Assembly: GCF_002993365.1 (NCBI RefSeq)
Contig: NZ_PVNP01000047.1
Span: forward strand, 1-64,000
Source of the DNA: Marisediminitalea alba
GTDB taxonomy: Bacteria > Pseudomonadota > Gammaproteobacteria > Enterobacterales > Alteromonadaceae
DNA: 64,000 bases
Reading direction: 5' to 3'
This document shows positions 18,274 to 29,328 of this stretch, piece after piece. Every line of letters starts with the position of its first letter. The first letter of the stretch is position 1. The notes beneath the pieces are model-generated. The model was not told the DNA's origin and ran no database searches. It worked only from the letters and a program-made list of their open reading frames with translations. Position numbers and translations under genes: made by a program.

Positions 18274-19736
18274 ATCATTACCACATCGTACTTATCCTGG
18301 TTGTATAAGGTTTCTGTTTGTACTTTTATTTGTTTCGAAACGAATACTTCCAGTTCGGCCAACATGTGAGACTCCTCTCCCAACAAATAATCGGCCACCG
18401 TGGGCGACGCGTAAACCACAAACATATCGGCATCGTACGCTCGGTTTACTCTGACAATTTCACGCATGATCTCAAAGCAAATGGTTTCAATGGTTTTAAC
18501 CGTGCCGCGCCCTTTACAAACCGGACAATCGCCGCACAGAATATGCTCGAGGCTTTCGCGAGTACGCTTACGGGTCATCTCCACTAGTCCCAGCGAAGTA
18601 AAGCCATGAATATTGATTTTAGCCCGATCTTTACTGGTTGCAGCTTCCAGGCTGTTAAGTACCCGGCGTTTGTGATCATTATTGGTCATATCGATAAAAT
18701 CAATCAGGATCATGCCGCCAAGATTACGCAGCCGTAGCTGACGAGCAATCGCCAATGTTGCTTCGATATTGGTGTTAAAGATGGTTTCTTCGAGATTCCG
18801 ATGACCAACAAACGCGCCGGTATTAATGTCGATGGTGGTCATGGCCTCGGTTTGATCGATTATCAGATAACCGCCGGATTTAAGGTCTACGCGGCGCTCC
18901 AGTGCCCGCTGCATCTCGTTTTCAACATCATTGAGATCAAAAATGGGGCGGTCGCCGGGGTAATATTCCAGCTTGGAGTGCATTTCCGGCACATATTCTT
19001 TGGTGAACTCTCCAAGCTCATGGTGTGACAGGTTGGAGTCGATGCGGATGCGATCCAGTTCGGTGCCAACAAAGTCCCGCAGCACGCGTCGAGCCAGCGG
19101 TAAATCTTCGTATAGCACATGCGAGCGGCGCTTCTTCATGCGCTGCTGAATTTTGCTCCATAAGCGGCGTAAAAAGGCGGCATCGGCTTTAAGTTCCGGC
19201 TGACTAACCCCTTCAGCAGCGGTGCGCAAAATAAACCCGCCTTCCTCGTCACAAAACTCGGCAACGAGCTCTTTTAAGCGTTCACGCTCAGCTTCATCTT
19301 CAATGCGCTGGGATACCCCAACATGGGTTACGCTGGGCATAAACACCAGATAACGGGATGGAATGGTAATATCAGTAGTCAGCCGTGCACCTTTGGTGCC
19401 AATGGGGTCTTTGACCACCTGCACCACAATATCCTGACCATCGCGAACCAGGTCGCGGATATCATGTTTTTCTATATGACTGGTAGAGACTTCGCCGACG
19501 ACCTCGTTATGAATAACAATGTCAGATGCGTGCAGAAATGCCGCTTTATCCAGCCCGATATCTACAAAGGCCGCCTGCATACCGGGTAGAACCCGGCTCA
19601 CTTTACCGCGGTAAATATTGCCTACCAAACCACGTTTGGTGTGACGTTCCACATGGACTTCCTGCAGAATACCATTTTCTATCAGCGCAACACGTGACTC
19701 TGACGGTGTAACGTTAATCAGTAGTTCTGCACTCAT
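18270..19736 (-). CDS. rng: Ribonuclease G
   Basis: A 488-residue endoribonuclease that matures the 5' end of 16S rRNA and degrades some mRNAs. An N-terminal S1 domain (GNIYRGKVSRVLPGMQAAFVD) precedes the RNase E/G catalytic core with TTIDINTGAFVG and LIDFIDM, which hold the Mg-binding aspartates. The zinc-link motif CPVCKGRG follows. There is no RNase E-like long C-terminal scaffold, which separates Rng from Rne. Overlaps maf and yhdP by four bases on each side. It is encoded in the cell-shape operon as in E. coli. Confidence 0.97.
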   Translation of the reverse strand: MSAELLINVTPSESRVALIENGILQEVHVERHTKRGLVGNIYRGKVSRVLPGMQAAFVDIGLDKAAFLHASDIVIHNEVVGEVSTSHIEKHDIRDLVRDGQDIVVQVVKDPIGTKGARLTTDITIPSRYLVFMPSVTHVGVSQRIEDEAERERLKELVAEFCDEEGGFILRTAAEGVSQPELKADAAFLRRLWSKIQQRMKKRRSHVLYEDLPLARRVLRDFVGTELDRIRIDSNLSHHELGEFTKEYVPEMHSKLEYYPGDRPIFDLNDVENEMQRALERRVDLKSGGYLIIDQTEAMTTIDINTGAFVGHRNLEETIFNTNIEATLAIARQLRLRNLGGMILIDFIDMTNNDHKRRVLNSLEAATSKDRAKINIHGFTSLGLVEMTRKRTRESLEHILCGDCPVCKGRGTVKTIETICFEIMREIVRVNRAYDADMFVVYASPTVADYLLGEESHMLAELEVFVSKQIKVQTETLYNQDKYDVVMM

Positions 19737-20317
19737 TCAATCACTCCAAACTCTTGCAGTAGTTGTACGGTTTCATACAGCGGCAACCCCACTACGGCGC
19801 TGTAACTGCCCTCAATCGATTTTACAAACTGGCCGGCAATTCCCTGAATACCGTAAGCCCCGGCTTTGTCTGCGGGTTCTCCGGTTGCCCAGTAACGGGC
19901 AATTTGTGTTGCGGACAAGGGGCCAAAATGGACCTGAGTTGTCACGCAAATCGTTTTTTGTCTGGTACCATCAAGCAGGCTCACTGCTGTCATCACCTGA
20001 TGTGTTCGGTCGCTTAATGCGCCCAGCATAGCCGCCGCATCGGCAAAATCGTTAGGTTTACCTAACGCCTGGTTATCCAGCACCACAACGGTGTCAGAAG
20101 CCAACACCACGCAGCCCTCGGTATCCTTATGCACTTGTGCGGCGGCCTTTGCTTTCTCGGCCGCCAAACGCTTTACCAGTGCTTCGGGCTGCTCACCGGC
20201 TAATGGCGACTCATCCAAATCCGCAGGCATAACACTAAATTTGACCCCAATCTGGGTTAATAGTTCGGCGCGGCGCGGGGATGCTGAGGCCAACACCAGT
20301 TTTCGAAGCTGATTCAT
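19733..20317 (-). CDS. maf: Nucleoside triphosphate pyrophosphatase Maf (YhdE-type)
   Basis: 194 residues with the Maf signature LASASPRRAELL at the N-terminus, then LVKRLAAEKA, LASDTVVVLDNQALGKP and YGIQGIAGQFVKSIEGSY. Members of the YhdE branch hydrolyse dTTP, UTP and modified pyrimidine nucleotides. The ATG overlaps the mreD stop and its own stop overlaps rng (ATGA at both ends). Position between mreD and rng is conserved in gammaproteobacteria. Confidence 0.95.
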   Translation of the reverse strand: MNQLRKLVLASASPRRAELLTQIGVKFSVMPADLDESPLAGEQPEALVKRLAAEKAKAAAQVHKDTEGCVVLASDTVVVLDNQALGKPNDFADAAAMLGALSDRTHQVMTAVSLLDGTRQKTICVTTQVHFGPLSATQIARYWATGEPADKAGAYGIQGIAGQFVKSIEGSYSAVVGLPLYETVQLLQEFGVIE

Positions 20318-20793
20318 GTGATCCTCAGTTGCCGTCTGACTTTACGTAACAACCAGAAGATCCAGGGCCACAGTGCCATCGACGTAAGCACCGGCCACAG
20401 TTCCTCAAAGCGAAAGGTAACGTCGGTCAGTAAACGTAGTATCCAGAACAGTAAGGAATGGTACAACGCCGATATTACGCCAATAATCACCGCTTGTTGC
20501 CACACCGAGTAATTACGCAGGCGCTGGTAATTAGCCGCTAACACGTAAATGGAGATACTCAGAGCAAAACTGTGCACACCCATGGCGGTGCCAAGCAGAA
20601 TGTCGAGCGCCAGACCGCTGGTAAAGGCTACCCCCACATTAGCGCGGTGCGGTAAGGCCATCACCCAGTAAGACAACACAATTAGTACCCAGTCCGGGCG
20701 GTATAAGTCTAATTGCACCGGTACCGGAATAATCTGAAAGACCATGGCAATCAGCAATGTGATAGCAATGGTATAATGACGCACCTTAATCAT
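20314..20793 (-). CDS. mreD: Rod-shape determining protein MreD
   Basis: A 159-residue inner-membrane protein with about five hydrophobic helices (TIAITLLIAMVFQIIP, WVLIVLSYWVMAL, ALDILLGTAMGVHSFALSI and others). MreD works with MreC, MreB, RodA and PBP2 in lateral-wall synthesis. Similarity to E. coli MreD is seen in LPHRANVGVAFTSGLALDIL. The ATG overlaps the mreC 3' end by 8 bp. Confidence 0.94.
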   Translation of the reverse strand: MIKVRHYTIAITLLIAMVFQIIPVPVQLDLYRPDWVLIVLSYWVMALPHRANVGVAFTSGLALDILLGTAMGVHSFALSISIYVLAANYQRLRNYSVWQQAVIIGVISALYHSLLFWILRLLTDVTFRFEELWPVLTSMALWPWIFWLLRKVRRQLRIT

Positions 20794-21649
20794 TAGTTAC
20801 CTCCGGTGCCTGTTCATCAGGCTCTGAGGAGGTTTGTGGCCACAGTAGTAACAGATACTTGAGACGATTTAAGCGGGCCTGGGGGGCAATGGTTACTTGC
20901 GCGAAGGGGCGCGATTCATCGCGAATCACCTGAATCACTTCTGCCACCGGGTAACCTTCCGGAAACACATCTCCCAGTCCGGAGGACACCAGCACATCGC
21001 CTTCGCGGATATCGGCACTGTGCGCCACGTGGGTAAGATACAATTCATCGATCGCGCCACTACCTGAGGCAATAAAGCGGCTGTTGTTGCGGATTGAGCG
21101 CACCGGAATGGAATGGGTTACATCACTGATCAGTAGCACACGACTATTGGTGGTGCCTACATCCATCACCTGGCCCACAATACCTCGTTCATCCAGAATA
21201 GACTGACCCAGGTAGACGCCGTCTATAGCGCCTTTGTTAATGACGATTTGCTGACTGTAAGGGGTGTTGTCCACCGCCATCAATTCAGCCACCATTTTAC
21301 GCATATTCTGACGCACCGGCGCATCGAGCAAGCGACGCAGTTCTTTGTTTTCCTGCTCCAGCGCCTCAAACCGTTGTAGCTTTTCGTTTTGCAACAGCAG
21401 GCGATTGGTGAGTTGTTCGTTTTCCTCAATCAGTGCCTGTTGTGAGGTCAGGCGTTGGGCGCTGGCATTGAGCAATTGCCCGGGCAAATTAGCCAGATAC
21501 TGAACCGGGCTAACCAGGGAGTTCAGAAATACCCGGGTGGTCGAAAACGCATCGAGCTTAAAATCGAGCACGATCAACATCACCGACATTGCCAGAGCTA
21601 ATGCCAGCCGGATATTGAGTGAGGGACCACGGGTAAAAATTGTATCCAT
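20786..21649 (-). CDS. mreC: Rod-shape determining protein MreC
   Basis: About 287 residues: a short cytosolic start (MDTIFTRGPSLNIRL), one TM helix (ALALAMSVMLIVL), a coiled coil (LIEENEQLTNRLLLQNEKLQ...), and the periplasmic beta domain with GAIDGVYLGQSILDERGIVGQV. It bridges MreB and PBP2. The ATG at 21649 is used because family members start M-x-x-IF-x-RGPS; the longer frame begins with TTG inside a hairpin. A perfect 9-bp stem lies just before the start. Confidence 0.94.
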   Translation of the reverse strand: MDTIFTRGPSLNIRLALALAMSVMLIVLDFKLDAFSTTRVFLNSLVSPVQYLANLPGQLLNASAQRLTSQQALIEENEQLTNRLLLQNEKLQRFEALEQENKELRRLLDAPVRQNMRKMVAELMAVDNTPYSQQIVINKGAIDGVYLGQSILDERGIVGQVMDVGTTNSRVLLISDVTHSIPVRSIRNNSRFIASGSGAIDELYLTHVAHSADIREGDVLVSSGLGDVFPEGYPVAEVIQVIRDESRPFAQVTIAPQARLNRLKYLLLLWPQTSSEPDEQAPEVTND

Positions 21650-21657
21650 AATGCAAG

Positions 21658-21681
21658 AAGGCAACCTGAGAAGGTTGCCTT
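21658..21681 (-). promoter_or_regulatory. Perfect hairpin between mreB and mreC
   Basis: AAGGCAACC (21658-21666) and GGTTGCCTT (21673-21681) form a 9-bp stem with a 6-base loop in the 38-bp mreB-mreC gap, 8 bases before the mreC ATG. No T-run follows on the minus strand. It could set mreB:mreC expression ratio by mRNA processing or partial termination; this is inference. Confidence 0.65.
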
Positions 21682-21687
21682 GTCTAT

Positions 21688-22803
<1,116 letters not shown>

Positions 22804-22820
22804 TTAACAACTATCCGCAC

Positions 22821-22849
22821 ACTTTAACAATGGGGGCTATTTTGAGCAA
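22821..22849 (-). promoter_or_regulatory. Candidate mreB promoter
   Basis: On the minus strand TTGCTC (22849-22844), a 17-bp spacer and TAAAGT (22826-22821) resemble a sigma70 promoter. It would start transcription about 80 nt before the mreB ATG, downstream of the mshQ stop codon, separating the two operons. Confidence 0.4.
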
Positions 22850-23011
22850 GTAAACTCCCTGACTAAACCGAAAAAAACCAGCCATTGCCCTTATTTGCCT
22901 GTCGCTTTGCCAATGCTGCCCGCTCAGCGTTCAACGAATATACTGACTTAGTCCGGATAACAGGTATTTATGCCTATACAAGGTTACGCTGTTACCCTGC
23001 CTCTCGGTGGT

Positions 23012-26000
23012 TTAGTAGCCTTCCCGAATGTGTATGGTGCGGTCGTTGCCACGGTAAATACCAAAGAAGGCCTCACCGCTTGGTTTGTCATCGGTGTCGA
23101 TATCACCGTCGCCATCCCAGTCGATGTTGAGATACCCGGCCCAGTCGGCACCACTTGCTGCTGGCTCCAGGGTTATTCTTACCGCACCACGCAGTGCTAC
23201 GCCGTTCTGCATTGCCGGCCCCAGATTAATCATAGAGTCCGGACTTTTACCCGCGGATAACACGCCGGTACTACTAATGCCTGGGAGGTGACTGGTAATA
23301 TCCTGCTCATCGTTACCCTCGGAAACATTGGCAATCGATACCTGCCCACTGCTTTGAGATAAACTTAAGGCAGTGCAGCTATCCTGCACGTTTATCATCC
23401 AGTTGCCATTATCATAATATTCCGTGACCAGCGGCGCCGTGAGGGTTTCGGTTTCCGGGCCAAAGGTATTTTCGATTCTGAGTCTGCCATAGCGCATTTC
23501 ACTACCTTGAATCGACGGAATAGCAAAGCTTTGGCAGGTTCCGGGGTAAGCATTTTGATAACAAACACCATCGCTGTCAGTCAAAAAGACCGCCCCTATT
23601 GCCATGCTAATATCACCGGCAAACGGCGATCCATTGCCAGTACCCAACGTCGGCGACGCAATCTTTGTATACTGAAGTTCACTGTTGAACAACGAAATTG
23701 TGCCTTGTCCATCATAATCTGCCTGCTCTGCCACAATAGGCGTGTCAGCTTTATTCAGCGTTAGCAAGGTCCCCTGATAATTACTGTTATCTGTAAAACT
23801 TACGGCGGCTAAGCTGGCATTTCCTGGAGACAGTTTCCAGGCTGTATCCGAATAATTATGCGTAATCTGCCCTTGCGCATTTAATGCAGTGACTGACAGT
23901 TCAGGCTCACTGCCAATCTCCATCCCAAATGACTGACCAATATAAGTAAAAGCTGTACCACATTGAGCCGCCAGTTGTGGTGTGGTGGTCAGCATCACGT
24001 CGAAATAAGCCGGAATAAAACGATTCAATGTAAGACTATCCGCATTCAGAACGTGGCCCAAATAGGCAGCATCCTGAACATCCCAGATATAAGTTCCTGT
24101 TTCATCGCTGTTAGCCTGACCGTAAAGCCATTCACCGTTAGTAAAACCACCTACTCTGGTGCTGACCCACGTGCTGTTTATTGCACTGGTTAATATCTGC
24201 GAGTCTGAAACTTTTAAACGGGTTTCACGAGCCCTAGCTGACTGAGGCGTTATTCGCGTCAAACTCATTTGCAGTAAACCCGGAGAATACCCGGGCAATA
24301 CACTACCAGCGGCTCCTACAGCTTTAATAGCCAGTTCGAAGTCTGCGCCCGCAACTTGCGGCGTGGCAGCAGTACTGGCCAGCTCTAATGCAGCCGGGAT
24401 ACTATTGAACTGTGCGTTGCCAGAATCAAGTGCCACACCGGCAATGTTAGCAGAAGCCTGCAATGCTATCTTGCCAGCATCTGCATAGTGATACCCCCTC
24501 AGACTTGCTTCACCATTTTGGTTAAAAGTGACACTGACGGTGCCGCTATTGTCTGTGCTGCCATCCCCGCTCACCGGTACACCGGCAAAAGGGACTGAGC
24601 ACTGATCCGTTGAATAAGATGTGCCACCGTCGATACAATCATAAGTCAGATTGATATTCTGTGAACCGGTTAACAGCGCCTCACACACGCCTGAATTATC
24701 ACGCACAACCCTCAAGCCAATACGCCCCAGATCCGACTCAGCAATAAGATCCGGTAACGTTGAACGGTAGGGCGATAATGCATCGTAAAACTCAAAGCCA
24801 GCATTAACAAAGTTGATACTACAGTTGGCAGAACACGTTGTGGCATGCTCAGCACTCGAAGCTGCTCCGCCCCCGGTTACGGAAATTCCGAATGCACCGA
24901 CTTGAGCCTGCTGAAGGCTTATAGAAATGCTACCAGTGAATGTTAACGGCACGGTCTCAGACCAGTCACCGGCGGGTAAGTTAACGTTGACTGCGTGTGA
25001 TACCAACTGAGTGCAATCAGCATTGGCACAGGCTTTTAGAGTAATTTCAGCACTATCACAGGTAAGCGCCTGCGAAGGATGCACCACTTCGTAGTGATGA
25101 ACACTTGAGCACGCCGTTGTGTTGCGCATATCAGTACGAATCAGCGCGAGGGATTGCTCAAAACTGTAAATTCGCACATCGTCGAAATAGCCGTTAGCTG
25201 AATTAGCAGTCATATCGGCAACAATGTATGTAGAAGAATTGTCGCCAATAATCAAAGAGCCTAAGGCTCCTAATGTAGACTGCGACAGGGTAGACTGACC
25301 ACCGATGAATGCCTCGCGGCCGTTAATAAAAAGATGAATATCCTGACTGACAATATCCCAGGAAAGGCCAATGTGAACCCACTCATCGGCCATAAAACTC
25401 ATCACATTTGAACGGTATTGCAGGTCTTTATCCGCTGAGTCCTCCAAACCAAATGCCAGTTTTCCGCTATCCAGTAATGTCAGATAAAAATACTTATCCC
25501 CGAGACTGGCATCCAATAGTTGCCTGTTACCTCCATCAATCCAGGGAGCATTGCTGCGATACCAAAATGACACTGTTCCTCTTTCACCGATCGCATTTAC
25601 ATCAACTAAGGTGTCAACAGCAACTTTCGCGGTATCATCATTGTAGGGCACGTTTAACGCCCTGCATGAGACCGGTGAAGACACTAGCTCAGGTGATACG
25701 CCGTTAAGTGGTGTGCCGTGCTGACTATTTCCGGAGCTATCTTCAACACTGGCTGCACCTGACCACGACAAGGCTTCAAACTTATACTCAGCTATTGGCC
25801 CCGTATCATTACAATTGATACAGGTATAATCTGCCGCATCCACTAACGCCTGCACCTCACCGGCAGAAAGTAGTCCGCTGTAGAGCCTGATATCGTCCAG
25901 ACTTCCAACAAGATATTGACTTGCTAACGAAGAATCAGCAGCTCCCTGAGCAAAATTTTCGCCTGATGCGCCGAATACTAATGGTTGCTCGTTCTGACTC

Positions 26001-28039
26001 CAGGAATAAGCGGCAGTGTAGCCGCCTTGATACACGCCATTGATATAATACTTCATCCCATCAGCACTCCATTGATAGGCAATGTGATGCCATTGTCCTG
26101 TACTCAAGGTCACATCACTCACCACTTCGTCGGTTTGCTGACTTGTCTCCTGATGCAAGATAATTTGTCCGAGCCCATTAATATAAGCGGTGAAATAGCC
26201 GTTATTATTTGACTGACGACCATCCTTTGATACCAGCGCCATCCGATCGCTGGCAAGACCGGAAAGTGAATCCACTTTAAACCAGAATGCTATTGTTCCT
26301 GAAGACAAAGCAAAATCAGTTTGATGTTCAACGTCGACAAAGGCGTTTCCGTTGAAGTCCAGAGCCTGACAAAATCGGCCGGTGTCGTTTACGCCGATAC
26401 CTGAGTGAGACGTACCGTGGTAACCACTTTTTACATCAACCACATCTCCGGTCTGGCCATTCAGACTACAAACATCGAAATTCCAGTGTGAAATCAAAAA
26501 AGCGGAGGACTGACAGGTAATACAGGTTCCTGCCTGCAGGTCATAAAGCAACGTTACCTGTGCTGCGCTTAACTCGCTGTCATAAATACGTAAATCATCC
26601 AACTCACCACGGAAAAAGTCCGTCAACTGCGCTATATTCTGAGACGGGCCATCGAGATTGCCGGCATTCGCCGCGAGCGTGATTAATGCGTCATTGGCCA
26701 ATACACTTTCAGTGTAATTGTTATTTGTAGCGGCCAGCACCTTATCCACATAGAGACGCATACCCGCCTTCCCTGCGGTGTAAACAATGTGGTGCCATTG
26801 TTGCTGGTTAATTACCGGAGCTGACTGCATCTGGTAACTGGCACTCCGTGATTGTTGTTTTACAGAGATATTGCCAGCGGTTGTTACTGATAGCGAAAAA
26901 TGCCCCCCGGCTCCAAAACCTTTGACATCTTTAGACAGCATAGTCATAAGACCTGCCGCTGACTTATGGCTATAGCTCAAATCATCCGTGCGCATCCAAA
27001 ATGACACTGAAAAGTCATCTTTTGCATAAGCAGGCTGATGCGGGATACTGATTATGTCATCAATGCCTCGAAACTGGCCGGCCTGACAGCGAATACCATT
27101 TTCTTTTATGCCAGGCAAATTACTTGAGGTACCGTTATTTCCAGCAATGAGCTCCGGTAAATCATTGTTTTTTCCTGATAGGCTACATACATCAAATGGC
27201 CAGTGGCCAACCGGTTCAGGAAGTGTTTCCTGAGTCTCACAAAGGTTTCCTGCCGGCAGCTTATAAATAGCAGAGGGCGCATAAGTAATGGCGGCTTCAT
27301 TTTGGAGCAGGATATTTCGGGCATTCACCGCACCAACATGTTGGGCCCGATAACCGTAGTCAATTCGCTTTTTAATATACAGAAAGCCATTAATCTGAAC
27401 TTCATTGTGAATCTTTACGTTATTGTGAGCAATCAGCAGAAGGTTACCAGGATCGGCGTCGTCGAAGCGATTTAATCCAGCCTGGAACTTAACCTCGAAG
27501 TCATGTTTTACATACAGCGTTACCTTTGCACCCGGCATTAAACGAAGGTTGGTTTCGTTGTCCATATTCAGCGTGTCTATCCAATAGGTGCCACTCGACA
27601 AGTACACCGTTGCCCGGTATTTCAAATCCAGCTTATCAATGTAGTAGGTACCACTTGCCGTAGTATTAAGAACGCTTTCGTTACTTAGCTCGATGTTGTC
27701 GTAGTGACCGGGACTGATAGCGCCGGTTTCTCGATAATTCAGGGTCAAGTCGCTTTTGCTGGACGACTTTTTGAATGATTTTAAAGTAAATGACTCAGAT
27801 TGATTTCCGGATATGCTGCAGGGCGCTGAATCGCAACTGGTCCCCGCAGATTGATCGTCCATTCGCTTAACTTCCAGCTCACCATCGCTGCCAATAAGAC
27901 GAGAGTGGTAATTAAACGTAATTTCACCACCAGAATGATAAGAGGAGGCAGGGTCAGGAAAAACACTGGAGCAGCTGGCAGCCGCCGCCAACATGGCAGG
28001 CAACCATAACAGTAGAATACAACAACGCAATACAGTCAC
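23012..28039 (-). CDS. mshQ: MSHA biogenesis protein MshQ, giant LamG-domain protein
   Basis: A 1675-residue exported protein. A signal peptide (CCILLLWLPAMLAAAASC) is followed by a beta-rich region that resembles polymer-forming/bactofilin-like repeats (TASGTYYIDKLDLKYRATVYL). Three LamG/concanavalin-like domains follow (about 285-505, 515-745, 750-1000); the first two begin with near-repeats WPFDVCSLSGK and WNFDVCSLNGQ and end in TCITC / TCINC. The C-terminal 650 residues match the DUF6701 region of MshQ. A terminal DWDGDGDIDTDD is a calcium-binding-like loop. It is the last gene of the MSHA run, 13 bp after mshP. Suggested role: surface or pilus-tip adhesin; function is not established. 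Confidence 0.88.
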   Translation of the reverse strand: MTVLRCCILLLWLPAMLAAAASCSSVFPDPASSYHSGGEITFNYHSRLIGSDGELEVKRMDDQSAGTSCDSAPCSISGNQSESFTLKSFKKSSSKSDLTLNYRETGAISPGHYDNIELSNESVLNTTASGTYYIDKLDLKYRATVYLSSGTYWIDTLNMDNETNLRLMPGAKVTLYVKHDFEVKFQAGLNRFDDADPGNLLLIAHNNVKIHNEVQINGFLYIKKRIDYGYRAQHVGAVNARNILLQNEAAITYAPSAIYKLPAGNLCETQETLPEPVGHWPFDVCSLSGKNNDLPELIAGNNGTSSNLPGIKENGIRCQAGQFRGIDDIISIPHQPAYAKDDFSVSFWMRTDDLSYSHKSAAGLMTMLSKDVKGFGAGGHFSLSVTTAGNISVKQQSRSASYQMQSAPVINQQQWHHIVYTAGKAGMRLYVDKVLAATNNNYTESVLANDALITLAANAGNLDGPSQNIAQLTDFFRGELDDLRIYDSELSAAQVTLLYDLQAGTCITCQSSAFLISHWNFDVCSLNGQTGDVVDVKSGYHGTSHSGIGVNDTGRFCQALDFNGNAFVDVEHQTDFALSSGTIAFWFKVDSLSGLASDRMALVSKDGRQSNNNGYFTAYINGLGQIILHQETSQQTDEVVSDVTLSTGQWHHIAYQWSADGMKYYINGVYQGGYTAAYSWSQNEQPLVFGASGENFAQGAADSSLASQYLVGSLDDIRLYSGLLSAGEVQALVDAADYTCINCNDTGPIAEYKFEALSWSGAASVEDSSGNSQHGTPLNGVSPELVSSPVSCRALNVPYNDDTAKVAVDTLVDVNAIGERGTVSFWYRSNAPWIDGGNRQLLDASLGDKYFYLTLLDSGKLAFGLEDSADKDLQYRSNVMSFMADEWVHIGLSWDIVSQDIHLFINGREAFIGGQSTLSQSTLGALGSLIIGDNSSTYIVADMTANSANGYFDDVRIYSFEQSLALIRTDMRNTTACSSVHHYEVVHPSQALTCDSAEITLKACANADCTQLVSHAVNVNLPAGDWSETVPLTFTGSISISLQQAQVGAFGISVTGGGAASSAEHATTCSANCSINFVNAGFEFYDALSPYRSTLPDLIAESDLGRIGLRVVRDNSGVCEALLTGSQNINLTYDCIDGGTSYSTDQCSVPFAGVPVSGDGSTDNSGTVSVTFNQNGEASLRGYHYADAGKIALQASANIAGVALDSGNAQFNSIPAALELASTAATPQVAGADFELAIKAVGAAGSVLPGYSPGLLQMSLTRITPQSARARETRLKVSDSQILTSAINSTWVSTRVGGFTNGEWLYGQANSDETGTYIWDVQDAAYLGHVLNADSLTLNRFIPAYFDVMLTTTPQLAAQCGTAFTYIGQSFGMEIGSEPELSVTALNAQGQITHNYSDTAWKLSPGNASLAAVSFTDNSNYQGTLLTLNKADTPIVAEQADYDGQGTISLFNSELQYTKIASPTLGTGNGSPFAGDISMAIGAVFLTDSDGVCYQNAYPGTCQSFAIPSIQGSEMRYGRLRIENTFGPETETLTAPLVTEYYDNGNWMINVQDSCTALSLSQSSGQVSIANVSEGNDEQDITSHLPGISSTGVLSAGKSPDSMINLGPAMQNGVALRGAVRITLEPAASGADWAGYLNIDWDGDGDIDTDDKPSGEAFFGIYRGNDRTIHIREGY

Positions 28040-28052
28040 TGCTTACCCTTTA

Positions 28053-28484
28053 TTAACGTTCTTCGAACGCATCCAGCTCGAAGGTCCGGCTGGCCCAAAT
28101 ATCATTCGCCCGGCAGATACCGGTACTCTCAAAGCGATAGTAATTATAATCGACATTTTGTTTTACCACCTGAGTGGTAGTGCAGGTTGCCTGATAACTG
28201 CAGTTTTCCAGCCCATCGCCGGTGCTGAAGGCAGCATTACTGGTAATAGTGGTACTACAGGTTGCCACCGGACTGTTTAATGGAAAAGCGGTGCTGAGTA
28301 ATCGCTGTACGCCACTCTGAGCCGCCATTTTCGCTCTGGCGCCGAGCACCTCATATACCACCGACTGATTGGATGACGATAGCAGATTAACCATAGTAAT
28401 GCCCAAAAAGGCGAGTATGATTATAATGAACAACGTCATCACCAACATACTCCCGCGTTGGCGTTTGTCAGGGAATATTAGCAA
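28053..28484 (-). CDS. mshP: MSHA minor pilin-like protein MshP
   Basis: About 143 residues. A basic N-terminus (PDKRQRGS) precedes a hydrophobic helix MLVMTLFIIIILAFLGITMVN, the PilX/MshP-type pilin-like anchor, then a Cys-containing periplasmic domain. The TTG at 28484 has AGGAG at ideal spacing and overlaps mshO by 17 bp; the longer ATG frame (28517) would extend further into mshO. Position between mshO and mshQ is as in Vibrio and Shewanella. Likely a pilus-assembly or tip component. Confidence 0.82.
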   Translation of the reverse strand: MLIFPDKRQRGSMLVMTLFIIIILAFLGITMVNLLSSSNQSVVYEVLGARAKMAAQSGVQRLLSTAFPLNSPVATCSTTITSNAAFSTGDGLENCSYQATCTTTQVVKQNVDYNYYRFESTGICRANDIWASRTFELDAFEER

Positions 28485-29328
28485 TGTGGATCTCCTGCTG
28501 ATAAGCAATCTGTTCATTATTATCGATAAAGCGCAGACGAATTTCGGCTATCGAGTTACTCTGCAGACTGGTAGAAATAATCCGGAACGGGTCATCCTCC
28601 TGCGGATTATTCACCGGATCAGCCGACAACACATTGGCCACATGCTCGGCAATCACCGGCAGGCCGGGGAAAGCCCCTAACTGATTCACCAGTAAATCAT
28701 TTTCATAGCGGATCAGACGATTCTGATAAACACAGTAACTCACGGCCCGGTCGATCAGATAAACCCGGGAAGCAGGTGATTCCTGCGCCAGTAACCCGGT
28801 CACCTCAAGCTGCACAATGTTATCACTGTCATCCAGCGTGGTGCAGTCGCCGTCACCATCATCGCTGCAACCGGACACGGTAACCCGGTGGCCATTATTG
28901 GCATCAAACACATCCTCACTGCGGGTAGGATACACTACTGCAAAATTATCGCCGCCGGGCAGCTCATAGGGCACATTGTTTATATCGTGCAGGGCAACCA
29001 CGTCGATTTCGTAGGTGGAATCGCCGGCATCAGGCAAATCCGTATACACCGTAGCCCAGTTAATCGGCACAAACTCCATGCAGTGATAACTGGTGTTACC
29101 GGTTATTCTGACGCTGTTAGGTAAGGCATTGCGTAGCTCCCGTTTAAGCCGTTCAATAGCAAAACGGCTCTCGGAGAGCAGTTGCTCACGGGTACTGACA
29201 TCTATATAGGTTTGCATAGAACCACGCACAAAGCTGGCAATGCCAGCGCTGGCCACACCGAGAATGACAATAACGGTGACCAGTTCAATAAGGGTAAATC
29301 CGCGGCTGCGCCGGGTGGTACTGATCAT
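28468..29328 (-). CDS. mshO: MSHA minor pilin MshO
   Basis: About 286 residues with a type IV prepilin leader cleaved after RSRG: G/FTLIELVTVIVILGVASAG, Glu5 present. The large C-terminal domain holds a 'DDGDGDCTTLDDSDN' acidic stretch and several cysteines. The ATG at 29328 overlaps the mshD stop (ATGA); the longer frame starts from a GTG. Minor pilins of this PilW-like group prime pilus assembly. Confidence 0.9.
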   Translation of the reverse strand: MISTTRRSRGFTLIELVTVIVILGVASAGIASFVRGSMQTYIDVSTREQLLSESRFAIERLKRELRNALPNSVRITGNTSYHCMEFVPINWATVYTDLPDAGDSTYEIDVVALHDINNVPYELPGGDNFAVVYPTRSEDVFDANNGHRVTVSGCSDDGDGDCTTLDDSDNIVQLEVTGLLAQESPASRVYLIDRAVSYCVYQNRLIRYENDLLVNQLGAFPGLPVIAEHVANVLSADPVNNPQEDDPFRIISTSLQSNSIAEIRLRFIDNNEQIAYQQEIHIANIP

